Source: Bacteroides sp.
GTDB taxonomy: Bacteria > Bacteroidota > Bacteroidia > Bacteroidales > Muribaculaceae
Reading direction: 5' to 3'
Assembly: GCA_014801735.1 (NCBI GenBank)
Contig: JAAVDO010000006.1
Location: 62,001-126,000 of the forward strand
Length of the DNA stretch: 64,000 bases
The notes below the pieces were generated by a model. That model had not been told where the DNA came from and made no database searches. It saw only the letters and a list, made by a program, of their open reading frames with translations. The translations under genes and the position numbers were made by a program. Positions within the stretch are counted from its first letter, which is position 1, and each line of letters starts with the position of its first letter. This document shows positions 48,930-58,037 of this stretch, piece after piece.

Positions 48930-49811
48930 ATGAAGAAAACTCTTTTTTTCATCGTGGCTGCCGCAATCACGGCGTCCGCTTTATCAGGCAAAACTATCCG
49001 CCGCAAGCTTGGAATTTTTCAACACTCTGTGCCCGAGACGGAGACGATAGCCGGCGAGACTATGGAATTCGTGTATGACTACCGCTACAGCGTAGACACC
49101 ACGGGAACCATCGGCGACAATATCGCTTCCGACAATATGCTTCTGCAGATCGGCCCAGATGGTCTGTCGAAGTTCTCAAGCCATAAAAATCTTACGGTTG
49201 ACTCTATCATCATGACCTCGAGTCCTGAACAGATATCCAATGCGGTGATGGAGGGTAAACTCAGTAACGGAGAGTTTTTGACAATCTTCAAGAACTATCC
49301 CGAAGGAAAACTGACCCATACCGAGAAAATCTGTATGGACTGGTTCCGTTACGAGGAGGAGATGCCCGCAATCGACTGGGAACTGACCGATTCAGTTGCC
49401 ACAATACTCGGTTATGAGTGTCATAGCGCCCGCTGCCGTTTCCGTGGACGCGAATGGAGGGTGTTTTTTACCGAGGATATTCCTTTATCCGACGGGCCGT
49501 GGAAACTTCATGGGCTACCGGGACTCATTATGAAAGCTTCCGACGAAAAATGTCATTATACTTTCGAATGCATCGGTATAAATTCAAAGGCTGCTCGACC
49601 CATAACGCTATATAAGGTTCCCTTCAACAATGTGAAACGTCGCGAATACTATGACACAAAACATCGCTACGAGGTGAATCCTTTCGCATATTACGAAGCT
49701 ACAACAGGCGGCCATATAACCGTCACTGATGAAGCGGGAAACCCGGCTCTGAATGCTCACGATCCGATTGAACTTCCTTTTGATTATCTCGAACTCGACT
49801 GGAAGAAATGA
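48930..49811 (+). CDS. GLPGLI family exported protein
   Basis: A 293-residue exported protein with signal peptide MKKTLFFIVAAAITASALSG. It contains the name-giving motif WKLHGLPGLIMKASDE near residue 200, preceded by GYECHSARCRFRGREWRVFFTEDIPLS (split by two conserved cysteines). GLPGLI proteins are usually coded next to outer membrane receptor-like proteins, as here, and their function is unknown. Start at 48930 begins the signal peptide. The end overlaps the next gene by 4 bases. Confidence 0.9.
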   Translation: MKKTLFFIVAAAITASALSGKTIRRKLGIFQHSVPETETIAGETMEFVYDYRYSVDTTGTIGDNIASDNMLLQIGPDGLSKFSSHKNLTVDSIIMTSSPEQISNAVMEGKLSNGEFLTIFKNYPEGKLTHTEKICMDWFRYEEEMPAIDWELTDSVATILGYECHSARCRFRGREWRVFFTEDIPLSDGPWKLHGLPGLIMKASDEKCHYTFECIGINSKAARPITLYKVPFNNVKRREYYDTKHRYEVNPFAYYEATTGGHITVTDEAGNPALNAHDPIELPFDYLELDWKK

Positions 49812-52342
49812 GAAGATACAGCTTTTTCATTATTTGCGTCGTGCTTGGACTGCTGTCGACAAAGGCAGCAGATCCGGGCATACTTCGGGGACTTGTCAGA
49901 GATGCCACTACCGATGAGCCTATAGCCGGAGCGATCGTAAAAGCCGGAGGTGCCTTCACTTCGACCGCTCGAAACGGCTCCTTCGAGTTGCAGCTTAAAG
50001 CGGGAGCGGATTCGGTTACTATCCGATGTATTGGCTATGAAACGCTCACACTCCCCCTTTCATCGGACCTTTCGACGATTAGGCTCGTTCAGAGGCCTAC
50101 TCAACTGAATGATGTGATTGTCAAAGCGCCCGATATTTACGCAAAGGGCGATACTCTGGTTTTCAATGTAGACCGTTATGCTAATGCAAAAGACAATGCA
50201 ATAATCGATGTGATCAAACGGTTGCCGGGAATCAAGGTTAAAGATGACGGAACTATAGAATACCAAGGCAAACCGATCAACAAATTCTATATTGAAGGTA
50301 ATGACTTCATCGGCGGCCAATATGGACTTGCGACCAACAACATTTCGCATAAGGATGTCAAATCGGTCGAAGTGATGGAGAATCATCAGCCGGTGAAAGC
50401 ACTCGAAGGGATAGAGTTTCCGGAAGAAGCCGGAATAAACCTGAAACTGAAGGATGATGCCCGAAGCCGCTGGGTTGGTGTGGCTCAAGCTGCCTCCGGT
50501 GTGCAGCCGCTGCTCTACGACGGCTCACTGTTCACAATGCGGATAGCTCCGAAGATTCAGAATATGTTCACCTTAAAGGCCGATAACACTGGTTGGAATC
50601 CGGCCAACGAGATCCGTGATCATGACTTCGATGTGATGTTCTCGTCAGAATATACATCTTCATTATGGCCGGAGTATATATCAGCTGATGTTATTAATAC
50701 TCCCCTGCCTGAGAAACGGACACGCGACAACCTGTCGTGGCTCGCAGATGCTATAACTGCATGGAAAACGGGTGACACCTCTATGCGGCTTAAACTCGAC
50801 TACATGGCCGACCGCCTCGATTATTCGTCCGGAATCCTTACCGATTATTTCAGCACCCAGATACCCACGTTCATTCAGAACAATACACAGAGAAACCGCA
50901 GTCACGAACTCTCGGCACAGTTTTTCAATGAGACGAACAAACGCGGCTATTATCTGAAAGATAAATTGACACTGAAAGGGAAATGGTACGAAGCGAGTTC
51001 TACCATAACCGGGTCATCCGACCTTGCACAACAAGTCAGCAGAAAGAATTTTTCGGTAACAAACGATCTGAAACTGGTGAAGCGCAACGACAAGAAGCTG
51101 TTTACCCTGACCTCCATAAACTCTTTCGGATATATGCCCGATAGGCTGATCGTGGCAGGAGAGGAAAATGCTATGCAGACTATTGGTACTTCCGATTTCA
51201 GAAGCACAACCGAAACACGTATCGGCAGATTGCGCCGATTCTGGAAATATTATCTCACAGCGGGCCTTGATTTGAATTATCATCGTATGAACGCCACGCT
51301 TTCCGGACTTGGAAAGTTTGACAACGATGGTGTGCGTGATGCATTTCTGTCAGACCTGAATGCTTCACCTCAGGCCGACTATGAGCGTAACGGCTGGAGG
51401 TTGTCGCTTAAAGTACCGCTGAGATGGTACCACTATTCTGTGTCGGGACAGCACGATTATATCAACGCGTCTCCCCGCTTCAGTGTACACCGTCAACTAA
51501 CAGCACGGTCAGAACTGTCAGGTTACTTCACATACAGACTCGGGGCCCCGAAACCGTATCTTTACATCGATGTTCCTATTCTGTCCGATTATCGCAATCT
51601 GTTTATCGCTTCCAATCCGGACAAATATTCTCAAGGAGTTACCGGTTCGCTCTCTTACCGGTACCGAAATCCCATGAAGTCGTTTTTTGCCAATCTCACA
51701 GCATCCTACAACTATCGCCGAAGTTCCGTAATGTCAAACCAACTGTTTATAGATGACTTCATTATCACGACATACGCCGACCGACTTTCGCACAGCGACA
51801 CATGGACACTTCAGGGCGGGATCAGTAAAGGACTCGGCCACAGCAAGATGGTGGTTGGAATTGATGCAAACATCTCCTCCGTATCAGAGTCGTCAATGCG
51901 CGACGATACCGAGATACCTTACCGACGGACATCGGTTGGGATAAAGCCATACTTACGAGGGAGCTTGCTGAGATGGTTGTCGGCCAATTATGATGCAGAT
52001 TTCGCACTCTCAGAACTTACAATAACCCGTTTGAGCACGACATATCATTCTTTCCATCATAATCTTTTCTTGACTATCATCCCAAAGGATGCGATAAACT
52101 TCACGGCCGGAGTCGAGCATTTCCTTACGCGATTCCCTGAAGGGAACACTGCCAATCTGATACTGCTTGATACCTCAGCAGCGTGGAAGCTGAACAATAA
52201 AACAAGATTCACCTTCACTGCTAACAATCTTCTCAACAAAAGAAGATATGTGTACGTGACCTATGGAACCCTGTCGCGGTCGGAACACTCTTTCAATATC
52301 AGACAACGATCTATACTGGCGTCCATTCAATACCGATTCTGA
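49808..52342 (+). CDS. Outer membrane receptor-like protein (carboxypeptidase regulatory-like domain plus beta-barrel)
   Basis: An 844-residue outer membrane protein. After the signal peptide (YSFFIICVVLGLLSTKA) comes a carboxypeptidase-regulatory-like beta-sandwich (ILRGLVRDATTDEPIAGAIV, residues 25-95), then a plug-like segment (IDVIKRLPGIKVKDDGTIEY, PINKFYIEGNDFIGG) and a long beta-barrel ending NIRQRSILASIQYRF. It resembles TonB-dependent receptors but I see no TonB box, and no SusD partner is near. Translationally coupled to the GLPGLI gene. Its last 65 codons are repeated downstream in a tandem duplication. Confidence 0.88.
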   Translation: MRRYSFFIICVVLGLLSTKAADPGILRGLVRDATTDEPIAGAIVKAGGAFTSTARNGSFELQLKAGADSVTIRCIGYETLTLPLSSDLSTIRLVQRPTQLNDVIVKAPDIYAKGDTLVFNVDRYANAKDNAIIDVIKRLPGIKVKDDGTIEYQGKPINKFYIEGNDFIGGQYGLATNNISHKDVKSVEVMENHQPVKALEGIEFPEEAGINLKLKDDARSRWVGVAQAASGVQPLLYDGSLFTMRIAPKIQNMFTLKADNTGWNPANEIRDHDFDVMFSSEYTSSLWPEYISADVINTPLPEKRTRDNLSWLADAITAWKTGDTSMRLKLDYMADRLDYSSGILTDYFSTQIPTFIQNNTQRNRSHELSAQFFNETNKRGYYLKDKLTLKGKWYEASSTITGSSDLAQQVSRKNFSVTNDLKLVKRNDKKLFTLTSINSFGYMPDRLIVAGEENAMQTIGTSDFRSTTETRIGRLRRFWKYYLTAGLDLNYHRMNATLSGLGKFDNDGVRDAFLSDLNASPQADYERNGWRLSLKVPLRWYHYSVSGQHDYINASPRFSVHRQLTARSELSGYFTYRLGAPKPYLYIDVPILSDYRNLFIASNPDKYSQGVTGSLSYRYRNPMKSFFANLTASYNYRRSSVMSNQLFIDDFIITTYADRLSHSDTWTLQGGISKGLGHSKMVVGIDANISSVSESSMRDDTEIPYRRTSVGIKPYLRGSLLRWLSANYDADFALSELTITRLSTTYHSFHHNLFLTIIPKDAINFTAGVEHFLTRFPEGNTANLILLDTSAAWKLNNKTRFTFTANNLLNKRRYVYVTYGTLSRSEHSFNIRQRSILASIQYRF

Positions 52343-52351
52343 AGCAACCAC

Positions 52352-52395
52352 GAAAAAAATGAAAGAGCCAAATCTTTAAGACTTAGCTCTTTCAT
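52352..52395 (-). terminator. Terminator of tRNA-Gln copy 1 (also faces the outer membrane gene)
   Basis: ATGAAAGAGC (52359-52368) pairs with GCTCTTTCAT (52386-52395), with seven A on the left, i.e. a T run for the minus-strand tRNA. Confidence 0.8.
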
Positions 52396-52399
52396 TTTG

Positions 52400-52470
52400 T
52401 TGCCTTGGAAGGATTCGAACCCTCACAGGCGGAACCAGAATCCGACGTGCTACCATTACACCACAAGGCA
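52400..52470 (-). tRNA. tRNA-Gln (CTG), copy 1
   Basis: A 71-base cloverleaf on the minus strand: acceptor TGCCTTG/CAAGGCA with A discriminator, D arm GTG/CAC, anticodon loop TTCTGGT (anticodon CTG, bases 52436-52438) and T arm GAGGG-TTCGAAT-CCTTC. One anticodon-stem pair (27-43) looks like a U-C mismatch. CCA is not encoded. It has its own promoter and terminator. Confidence 0.85.
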
Positions 52471-52521
52471 ATTTTCTTAGTAATCTTTGTTTGAGCGGCT
52501 CTCCATTCTCGATTACGGGTG

Positions 52522-52551
52522 CAAAGTTAAGACTTTTTTTTGAATTGACAA
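52522..52551 (-). promoter_or_regulatory. Promoter of tRNA-Gln copy 1
   Basis: On the minus strand: TTG (52549-52551), a 19-base spacer and TAACTTTG (52522-52529). Confidence 0.75.
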
Positions 52552-52562
52552 AATAAGAAATT

Positions 52563-52757
52563 ACTGCCAATTTGATATTGCTTGATACCTCAGCAGCCTA
52601 AAAGCTGAACAATAGAACAAGATTCACCCTCGCGGCTAACTATCTTCTCAACAAAAGAAGATATGTGTACGTGACCTATGGAACCCTGTCGCGGTCGGAG
52701 CACTCTTTCAATATCAGACAGCGATCTATACTGGCGTCAATTCAATACCGATTCTGA
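52563..52757 (+). pseudogene. Fragment of the outer membrane protein gene (last 65 codons)
   Basis: Reads TANLILLDTSAA, a stop (TAA at 52599-52601 in place of TGG), then KLNNRTRFTLAANYLLNKRR and on to the same terminal strand ILASIQYRF and stop. It lacks the rest of the gene and any start. The last 39 codons differ from the intact gene by only three bases, all silent. Confidence 0.88.
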
Positions 52758-52769
52758 CAGCAACCACGA

Positions 52770-52810
52770 AAAAAAATTAAAGAGCTAAACCTTTAAGATT
52801 AGCTCTTTAA
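52770..52810 (-). terminator. Terminator of tRNA-Gln copy 2
   Basis: TTAAAGAGCTAA (52777-52788) pairs perfectly with TTAGCTCTTTAA (52799-52810); an A run precedes it on the plus strand. Differences from copy 1 preserve pairing. Confidence 0.8.
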
Positions 52811-52815
52811 ATTTG

Positions 52816-52886
52816 TTGCCTTGGAAGGATTCGAACCCTCACAGGCGGAACCAGAATCCGACGTGCTACCATTACACCACAAGGCA
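52816..52886 (-). tRNA. tRNA-Gln (CTG), copy 2
   Basis: Identical in all 71 bases to copy 1, anticodon CTG at 52852-52854, with its own promoter at 52938-52967. Confidence 0.85.
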
Positions 52887-52937
52887 ATTTTCTTAGTAAT
52901 CTTTGTTTGAGCGGCTCTCCGTTCTCGATTACGGGTG

Positions 52938-52967
52938 CAAAGTTAAGGCCTTTTTTTGAATTGACAA
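52938..52967 (-). promoter_or_regulatory. Promoter of tRNA-Gln copy 2
   Basis: On the minus strand: TTG (52965-52967), a 19-base spacer and TAACTTTG (52938-52945), same geometry as copy 1. Confidence 0.75.
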
Positions 52968-53074
52968 AATATTTCGCGATTTTTTTAATTTTTTATTTCG
53001 TCAAATTCTATTTTCCAACATAAACGAGTAGAATACAGACCTATACGCATTCTGCGGAAAATTTGCCGTAGAGA

Positions 53075-54112
53075 TTACTCCTGTTCTTCAACTGGGGCCA
53101 TGTGGTTAAAGCCTTGTGCTCTCAGTGGAATTTCAGCGCCATCGCGGGTTATCATAGCACACCCGAGATCCTCTTTAGTGATGTGGCCTATCACCTTTAC
53201 ACCGTCAATCTGTTTTACCTTGTCATGAAAATGCAAGGGTACGGTAAAGAGCAGCTCGTAGTCTTCACCACCGTTCAGGGCCGCCGTGACAAGATTCATG
53301 TTTAGCTCCTCAGCCATTATTGCAGTCTGATAGTCGATAGGAATACGGTCTTCGTAGATTCTGCATCCGGTCTTGCTTTCCTTACAGATATGCAGCAGTT
53401 CAGAAGACAGGCCATCGCTCACATCGATCATAGAGGTAGGTACGATTCCGGCAGCAGCAAGCTCTCTGACTATGTCTTTACGTGCCTCGGGTTTCAGTTG
53501 ACGCTCTATCAGGTATTCCTTGCCTTCGAATTTCGGAACGAAGTCTTTCTGTCCGGCTGAAGCTACCTTTTCACGTTCAAGCAGCTGCAGACCCATATAT
53601 GCAGCCCCAAGATCACCCGACACACAGATCAGGTCGGTATCTTTGGCACCGCTGCGGGTGACGGCTTTACCCTTTTCGCAATCACCGATCACGGTTATGC
53701 TGATTACAAGCCCGGAACGTGAGGCCGTAGTATCTCCTCCGACAAGATCCACTCCATACGTCTCGCACGCAAGACGGATACCTGCATAAAGAGCCTCGAT
53801 ATGTTCCACCGAGAATCGGGCCGAGATTCCAAGCGCAACCGTAATCTGGCGCGGAACTCCGTTCATAGCGCATATATCCGAAAAATTGACTACCGCCGAT
53901 TTATAGCCCAGATGCTTAAGCGGAACATAGGTAAGGTCGAAATGCACTCCCTCGACCAAAAGATCGGTCGAAACAAGCACATCGCGGTTCTCACCGTAAC
54001 GCAACACTGCGGCATCGTCGCCTACAGCCTTTATGGTCGATTCATTATGTACAGGCAGATTCTCAGTGAGCCGGTCAATAAGTCCGAACTCCCCTATCTC
54101 AGAGATTTCCAT
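53075..54112 (-). CDS. thiL: Thiamine-monophosphate kinase
   Basis: Phosphorylates thiamine phosphate to the coenzyme thiamine diphosphate. It has 345 residues of the PurM/ThiL fold: EFGLIDRLTENL, the ATP/metal motif VGDDAAVL, VSTDLLVEGVHFDL, and VGGDTTASRSGLVISITVIG. The C-terminal DVSDGLSSELLHI and NGGEDYELLFTVP complete it. It is last of the sppA-lpxK-pnp-thiL series, 65 bases after the phosphorylase gene. Confidence 0.95.
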   Translation of the reverse strand: MEISEIGEFGLIDRLTENLPVHNESTIKAVGDDAAVLRYGENRDVLVSTDLLVEGVHFDLTYVPLKHLGYKSAVVNFSDICAMNGVPRQITVALGISARFSVEHIEALYAGIRLACETYGVDLVGGDTTASRSGLVISITVIGDCEKGKAVTRSGAKDTDLICVSGDLGAAYMGLQLLEREKVASAGQKDFVPKFEGKEYLIERQLKPEARKDIVRELAAAGIVPTSMIDVSDGLSSELLHICKESKTGCRIYEDRIPIDYQTAIMAEELNMNLVTAALNGGEDYELLFTVPLHFHDKVKQIDGVKVIGHITKEDLGCAMITRDGAEIPLRAQGFNHMAPVEEQE

Positions 54113-54177
54113 AATATTTGATTAAAACTGTTTAGTTTAAGTTATTATCGGACAGCCGCGAAAGGCGACCTTCCGGG

Positions 54178-54990
54178 TCATATTCTTGCAACCACACCCT
54201 TGATGATCTCCATCATATTGGGCTGAGCGGCTTCGGCAGCTTTCTGAACTTCCTCATGCGTAGGAACGTCTGTAACATCTTTCCCGCCGAGATCGGTTAT
54301 CACCGAGACACCGAAAACCTCCATACCGGCATGATTGGCAACGATGACCTCGGGAACGGTTGACATGCCAACTGCATCACCGCCTATTATGCGAAAATAT
54401 TCGTATTCGGCAGGTGTTTCGAAGGTGGGACCGGGAGTTCCGACATATACACCATGCATCACACGGATGCCTTTCTCACCGGCAACATTGTCGGCCAGAC
54501 TGATCAGGCGATGGCTGTAAGCCTCGGTCATGGCCGGGAAACGCGGCCCGAGCTCATTATAGTTCTTTCCCCTAAGAGGATTTTCCGGGAACAAGTTGAT
54601 ATGATCGGTGATAATCATGATGTCACCGACACGGAATTCCTTGTTCATTCCACCGGCGGCATTGCTTACAAAAAGAGTTTTCACTCCTAAAGCCTGCATA
54701 ACCCGGATTGGAAATGTGACCTGCTTCATATCATAGCCCTCGTAGTAGTGAAAGCGACCTTGCATGGCCATGACATCACGCGAACCGAGTTTTCCGAAAA
54801 TAAGGTTTCCGCTGTGGCCTTCAACAGTCGACAAAGGGAAGTTAGGGATCTCGCTGTATGGTACGAAAACTTTGTCGTCAATATGATCGACGAGTGCACC
54901 CAAACCTGTACCAAGGATAATTGCTGTCTCAGGGATTTTGTTTACTCGCGAGGAGATATAGTCAGCCGTCTGGCGGATTTTTTCAAGCAT
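54178..54990 (-). CDS. Purine nucleoside phosphorylase, class I (trimeric type)
   Basis: Cleaves guanosine and inosine with phosphate in purine salvage. A 270-residue protein with ILGTGLGALVDHID (phosphate site), GRFHYYEGYDMKQVTFPIRV, SNAAGGMNKEF and the base-site segment GTPGPTFETPAEYEYFRIIGGDAVGMST. The family is PNP/MTAP; the motif order fits PunA-type PNP rather than MTA phosphorylase. It follows lpxK by 34 bases. Confidence 0.93.
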   Translation of the reverse strand: MLEKIRQTADYISSRVNKIPETAIILGTGLGALVDHIDDKVFVPYSEIPNFPLSTVEGHSGNLIFGKLGSRDVMAMQGRFHYYEGYDMKQVTFPIRVMQALGVKTLFVSNAAGGMNKEFRVGDIMIITDHINLFPENPLRGKNYNELGPRFPAMTEAYSHRLISLADNVAGEKGIRVMHGVYVGTPGPTFETPAEYEYFRIIGGDAVGMSTVPEVIVANHAGMEVFGVSVITDLGGKDVTDVPTHEEVQKAAEAAQPNMMEIIKGVVARI

Positions 54991-55024
54991 ACTTGTTATG
55001 TTATGAGGAATTGTGAGTATAGGA

Positions 55025-56140
55025 TTAACAATTTTCAGAGCCGCTATTGTTCAAATTCTCGCGTATGCACTGCCTGACAGCATCTTCAAGCGGCTGTTGC
55101 TGACCCATTGGCGAGAGTATCTCGACGCTGACAGGCAGATAGAAAAGCGATGGCTTGAGCGACTTGGGGAAAATACCGGATTTCTCAAGTCTAATAGCAT
55201 CTTTCTCGGTGGTGACAATAATCTTCCTGCCACTACCGGCTTTAGCAAATTTCCGCTCGATTGCCGTAATATCAGCCGAGGAAAAATTGTGATGGTCACC
55301 GAAACGAAGCACCTTGACTTTAGCACCAGACGAACGCAGATGACGGACAAAAGGCAAAGGGTTTGATATGCCTGTCACAGAGATGATAACGTCGGAACTC
55401 GACATGAAATCAAGCGATGGTATCTCGTCGACATATTCGGGAAACACCGGCTTCAACGGCAAATAATCGTAAGTCGAAAAATAAAGTTTCTGGAAGGGAT
55501 ATAGATTCAGATTTTCTTTAAATTCACGATAGTCCATCGGTTTGGCCGAAGCGGGACATTTGGTCACGACAACAATATCAGCACGGTTGAGGGCATTCTG
55601 GGGTTCACGGAGACGGCCGTAAGGCAGAAGGTAGTCACGATAAGGGGGACGTCCGTATTCGATCAGAACAAGCGAGACCGTCGGTTTCACATAGCGGTGC
55701 TGAAAGGCATCGTCGAGAACAACAGTGCTTACATTGGGCAACTCGCTGATGATTCCATTTATTCCCTTCACACGGTTCTCACATACGACAACCGGAATCT
55801 TGCCTTCGAATTTACGGTATATCTGAGCAGGTTCATCACCTATATCATCAGGAAGAGAACGGGATGAAGCAACCAGGAAACCGTGTGTCTTACGTTTGTA
55901 CCCTCGGCTTAGCACCGCTACCCTGTTAGTCTGCGAAAGCTTCTCTACGAGATATTCCGTATGAGGAGTTTTACCGGTACCGCCGACGGCGATATTGCCC
56001 ACCACCACCACCGGAATGTCGAAAGTGTGCTGGCGTAGTATCCCGTGGTTGAACATAGCGTTGCGTATGGCTATGATCCAGCCGTAGACCTTCGACAGAG
56101 GCCAGAGAAGAGTGACTGCCCAAAACTTGCGTCTTCTCAT
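55025..56140 (-). CDS. lpxK: Tetraacyldisaccharide 4'-kinase
   Basis: Sixth step of lipid A synthesis, phosphorylating the 4' position of the disaccharide at the inner membrane. It has 371 residues: an N-terminal hydrophobic anchor (LLWPLSKVYGWIIAIRNAMF), P-loop VGNIAVGGTGKTPHTEYL, RGYKRKTHGF, and VVLDDAFQHRYVKP. It lies between sppA and the phosphorylase gene in a probable operon. Confidence 0.95.
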   Translation of the reverse strand: MRRRKFWAVTLLWPLSKVYGWIIAIRNAMFNHGILRQHTFDIPVVVVGNIAVGGTGKTPHTEYLVEKLSQTNRVAVLSRGYKRKTHGFLVASSRSLPDDIGDEPAQIYRKFEGKIPVVVCENRVKGINGIISELPNVSTVVLDDAFQHRYVKPTVSLVLIEYGRPPYRDYLLPYGRLREPQNALNRADIVVVTKCPASAKPMDYREFKENLNLYPFQKLYFSTYDYLPLKPVFPEYVDEIPSLDFMSSSDVIISVTGISNPLPFVRHLRSSGAKVKVLRFGDHHNFSSADITAIERKFAKAGSGRKIIVTTEKDAIRLEKSGIFPKSLKPSLFYLPVSVEILSPMGQQQPLEDAVRQCIRENLNNSGSENC

Positions 56141-56176
56141 CTGTTGTAGCGATGCGGTTAACTATTAAGAAATGAA

Positions 56177-57958
56177 TTACTGGATAATAACTGGTTCCAT
56201 TCTGCACTGCAAGGGATCATCGAGCGAACGCAGAGACTTCACTGCACGATAGACGGGTGCAAAATCACCGAGTGAGGTTTCAAACTTCACCTCCTTTATC
56301 TCACCCATTTGATCAAGAACTTCCTCCCACCATTTGAATTTTATTGTAGGATAAGCTCTTACATAGTATTCATCACTACCTGCTCCTATTTCCTCCGCTA
56401 TATCGGCCAATGCAATCTCAAGACCTCCAAGTCTGTCGACCAGACCTATGCGGCTTGCGGTAAGACCATCCCATACACGCCCTTCAGCAATAGCCTTCAC
56501 ACTATCCTGTGAAATACCACGACCTTCGGCTACGCGACGGGTGAAGAGATCATATCCTGCATTGATATAACCCTGCATCGCCTCGCGCTGAGCAGGTGAC
56601 ATGGGAGTCAGGAAGCCGAGTTGCTCTGTTGAGTTAGTTGCCACCGTTGCTGAATGAATGCCAAGCTTATCGCTCATAAGTTTCTCGGCACAAGGAATTA
56701 TTCCAAAGATTCCGATTGAACCCGTGAGCGTCACTTTATCAGCATAAATTCTGTCAGCACCACAAGAGATATAGTAGCCACCGGATGCTGCCATGTCACC
56801 CATCGACACAAAAAATGGCTTTCCTGTGAGCGACTTGAACTGCTGTAGGGCTTCCCAAATCTGCTCCGAAGCAAATGCACTGCCTCCGCCGGAATTAACT
56901 CTGAGAACAAGAGCATCGACCTTATCATTTTCGGCAAGATCAAGAATCTGCGGCACAAGTCGCGATGAGGCGATACCTCCGTCACCGTCTTCGGTAATAT
57001 CACCCACGGCATAAAGCAAGGCTATCTGTTTCTTGCCGCTCTTCTTGGGAGAGTCGACATCGACAGCTACGAAATATTCCTCCCAATCGATCATACGGGG
57101 TTTAGCGGGTTTCTCAGCTTGAGTTGCACGACCCATCATCTCAAAAAACTCATGACGGTAGTTGAGAGCGTCAACAATTCCCTTTTCAAGCAACCACGAA
57201 GCAGGCTTGGTATAAGAATAATTGTCAGCCCAATAATTGACGGAATCTACGGCTACGCCCCGCCCTTCGGCTACAGCATCTGCCAGAACATTCCAGATCG
57301 AGGAGAGATAGACAGTCTGCTGCTCGCGGTTAGCTTCACTCATGCCATTAAGCATAAATGGTTCGACAGCGCTCTTGTAAGTTCCGACTTTAAGAACCTG
57401 AACATCGACCCCTACTTTATCAAGAAGATCCTTGAAATACAAGGTCGTTGAAGAAAGTCCATGAATATCTACCATAGCTATCGGGTTGACTATCAGAGAA
57501 TCGGCGACAGCCGAAGCAATAATATAATTTCCCTGAGTCATCATGTCGGCATAAGAATACACCCATTTACCCGAACTGCGGAACTCTTTCAAAGCGTTGA
57601 TAATAGCCTGAGTCTGTGCGAGTCCCGCGGTTGCGCCATTGCAATCCAGGAATATACCGTCGATATTCTTGTCTTTTGCAGCGTGGCGGATTGTTGCAAG
57701 GAGTCGATCGAGAGGCAGATTTTTTTCCTGACTATTTCCGGTTAGCTTTCCAACGAAATCAGCAGGAGCAGGACGATCGGTCACCTGACCAGAAAGATCG
57801 ATTCGGAGTACGGTTTTTGACTTGACGGCAACTTTGGCCGATTGCGAAGCACCGGCAAGCACAACAAACATCATAAACACGCCAAAAACAACTAAAAGGG
57901 TAATAGTTACCCATATAGCTGCCAGCGAACCGAGAAAACTCGTCAGAAATTTTTTCAT
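56177..57958 (-). CDS. sppA: Signal peptide peptidase SppA, 67 kDa type
   Basis: Inner-membrane serine protease that degrades cleaved signal peptides. At 593 residues it has the two-domain long form. N-terminal anchor: LAAIWVTITLLVVFGVFMMF. The catalytic lysine is in LKVGTYKSAVEPF (first half) and the serine in MGDMAASGGYYISCGADRI (second half). It has its own -7 box and leads the sppA-lpxK-pnp-thiL series. Confidence 0.95.
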   Translation of the reverse strand: MKKFLTSFLGSLAAIWVTITLLVVFGVFMMFVVLAGASQSAKVAVKSKTVLRIDLSGQVTDRPAPADFVGKLTGNSQEKNLPLDRLLATIRHAAKDKNIDGIFLDCNGATAGLAQTQAIINALKEFRSSGKWVYSYADMMTQGNYIIASAVADSLIVNPIAMVDIHGLSSTTLYFKDLLDKVGVDVQVLKVGTYKSAVEPFMLNGMSEANREQQTVYLSSIWNVLADAVAEGRGVAVDSVNYWADNYSYTKPASWLLEKGIVDALNYRHEFFEMMGRATQAEKPAKPRMIDWEEYFVAVDVDSPKKSGKKQIALLYAVGDITEDGDGGIASSRLVPQILDLAENDKVDALVLRVNSGGGSAFASEQIWEALQQFKSLTGKPFFVSMGDMAASGGYYISCGADRIYADKVTLTGSIGIFGIIPCAEKLMSDKLGIHSATVATNSTEQLGFLTPMSPAQREAMQGYINAGYDLFTRRVAEGRGISQDSVKAIAEGRVWDGLTASRIGLVDRLGGLEIALADIAEEIGAGSDEYYVRAYPTIKFKWWEEVLDQMGEIKEVKFETSLGDFAPVYRAVKSLRSLDDPLQCRMEPVIIQ

Positions 57959-58008
57959 GTTGTAGAAAATAGATTAGCTTTTTCGTAGATATTACTCCTT
58001 GCAAAATG

Positions 58009-58016
58009 CAAAGTTA
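58009..58016 (-). promoter_or_regulatory. Promoter -7 box for sppA
   Basis: TAACTTTG on the minus strand, 50 bases before the sppA start and just past the end of menE. Confidence 0.6.
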
Positions 58017-58037
58017 CAAAATATTTTTACTTTATGC

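Larger units (their letters stand above)
52148..52554. repeat. Tandem duplication, copy 1
   Basis: About 407 bases: the last 65 codons of the outer membrane protein gene, a terminator hairpin, a tRNA-Gln gene and its promoter. It recurs 8 bases further on as copy 2. Confidence 0.9.
52563..52970. repeat. Tandem duplication, copy 2
   Basis: Aligns with copy 1 at an offset of 415-416 bases. The tRNA part is identical; by eye the 195-base coding part differs at about 13 positions, without indels. Confidence 0.9.

Noticed and set aside
52148..52970. tRNA-flanked duplication as attL/attR of an integrated element
   Set aside because: The copies are 8 bases apart with nothing between them, no integrase is present, and the repeat extends far beyond a typical attachment core.
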